Below are positions 60,983-64,000 of a stretch of DNA of 64,000 nt, one piece after another. Location: assembly GCF_021582875.1 (NCBI RefSeq), contig NZ_CP091138.1, positions 806,001 to 870,000 on the forward strand, written 5' to 3'. Each line of letters opens with the position of its first letter. Within the stretch, counting starts at the first letter, position 1. The DNA is from Microbacterium sp. KUDC0406. GTDB taxonomy: Bacteria; Actinomycetota; Actinomycetes; Actinomycetales; Microbacteriaceae. The notes below the pieces were generated by a model, which was not told where the DNA came from, did not search any database, and worked only from the letters and a program-made list of their open reading frames with translations. A program made the position numbers and the translations under genes.

Positions 60983-61005
60983 GCGAGCGGAGCGAGTCGA
61001 AACGC
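60974..61005. repeat. Dispersed repeat B at the end of pabB
   Basis: A 32-bp copy starting GGTCGCTGAGCGAGCG and ending CGAAACGC, 29/32 identical to 16597-16628. The pabB stop codon is the TGA at positions 7-9 of the repeat. Confidence 0.85.
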
Positions 61006-61098
61006 AGAGACGAAACGCGCGATATCCTGGAACTTCCGTCCTCACCAGCCACTCGCTGTAGTACGCAGAGTCCCGCATCCGTCAGATTGGCCGTCCCC

Positions 61099-63632
<2,534 letters not shown>

Positions 63633-63674
63633 CCCGCCCAGGCATTCTCCGCGCCGCGGATCGGCGGCATCCGA

Positions 63675-63720
63675 TCCTGCGACGGCTCCGAACACTCAGT
63701 GAGCGGCAACCGTCGCAGGA
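63675..63720 (+). promoter_or_regulatory. Hairpin abutting the ribosome-binding site of the DUF4383 gene
   Basis: Perfect 11-bp arms TCCTGCGACGG (63675-63685) and CCGTCGCAGGA (63710-63720); the right arm ends where GAAGGAG begins. It could end the leuS transcript or modulate translation of the next gene. No T-tract. Confidence 0.5.
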
Positions 63721-63733
63721 GAAGGAGAATGTC

Positions 63734-64000
63734 ATGCGCACGTCCCCGAATCGCCTCATCGCCGTCATCTTCGGCGCCGTCTACGTCGTCGTCGGCCTGC
63801 TCGGCTTCGCCGTCACCGGCGGTGTGTCGTTCCTCGCCACCGAGGGCGGCCTGCTGCTGGGCATCTTCATGGTGAACCCGCTGCACAACGTGGCCCACCT
63901 GCTCATCGGCGCCGCTCTGGTGATCGCCGGCCTGGTCTCGACGAAGGCCGCGAAGGCGACCAACGTCGTCGTGGGAGCCGCCTACCTGCTGCTCGGCATC
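63734..64000 (+). CDS. DUF4383 membrane protein (3' end outside window)
   Basis: 89 codons visible. Three hydrophobic helices: LIAVIFGAVYVVVGLLGFAV, then the loop GLLLGIFMVNPLHNVAHLLIGAALVIAGLV (the NPLHNxxHLLxG motif defines DUF4383), and VVVGAAYLLLGI. Function unknown; common in actinobacteria. AAGGAG sits 6 nt before the ATG, next to the hairpin. Confidence 0.88.
   Translation, partial: MRTSPNRLIAVIFGAVYVVVGLLGFAVTGGVSFLATEGGLLLGIFMVNPLHNVAHLLIGAALVIAGLVSTKAAKATNVVVGAAYLLLGI

Overview
High-GC DNA from an actinobacterium, most likely a Microbacterium or close Microbacteriaceae relative. The reasons are the GC-rich third codon positions, the gene order rplU-rpmA-obg-proB-proA-(small membrane protein)-nadD-(membrane protein)-rsfS-tRNA-Ala, an actinobacterial ileS T-box, DUF222/HNH and DUF4031/DUF4233 genes, leaderless starts and a strong excess of GGATGC/GCATCC. 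No rRNA, CRISPR array, integrase or transposase was seen.

Layout. 1-3.9 kb: a truncated fused peptide-ABC ATPase, a pentapeptide-repeat-like protein, a ribbon-helix-helix/VOC pair and a DUF559 gene flanked by a repeat. 3.9-21.2 kb is core: T-box-ileS-folC-DUF4233-ndk, VKOR, RNase E/G, L21/L27, Obg, proline synthesis, nadD, rsfS and tRNA-Ala(GGC). 21.5-27.5 kb is accessory: tetR-amidase-alpha/beta hydrolase divergent from MFS-serine hydrolase, with two matching palindromes between them. 27.5-29.2 kb: an acyl-CoA dehydrogenase scrap and an ECF sigma/DGPF pair. 29.5-36.6 kb: a Wadjet/MksBEF-like jetA-jetB-jetC operon with no jetD, followed 8 bp later by a SulP transporter. 36.7-43.3 kb: a two-permease, two-ATPase FtsX-type ABC exporter. 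43.3-51.5 kb: cytochrome bd genes (fused cydDC, cydA, cydB) around a BlaI-type repressor and a small M56 protease, with matching palindromes at both cyd promoters. 51.5-64 kb: ChaA-like antiporter, FAD oxidoreductase, DUF222-HNH, GH3 lipoprotein, a DedA operon, pabB, leuS and a DUF4383 membrane protein.

The most promising system is the cyd locus. A BlaI/M56 pair, usually linked to beta-lactam sensing, appears to control terminal-oxidase expression through TTCTAY-N5-GTAGAA sites. Second is the JetD-less Jet operon.

Sequence quality: at least fourteen genes, including ileS, rne, leuS and cydA, are broken by single-base indels, ten of them losses of one G/C inside G/C-rich runs. This looks like assembly error. 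Such genes are reported here at their restored full extent and each break is described.
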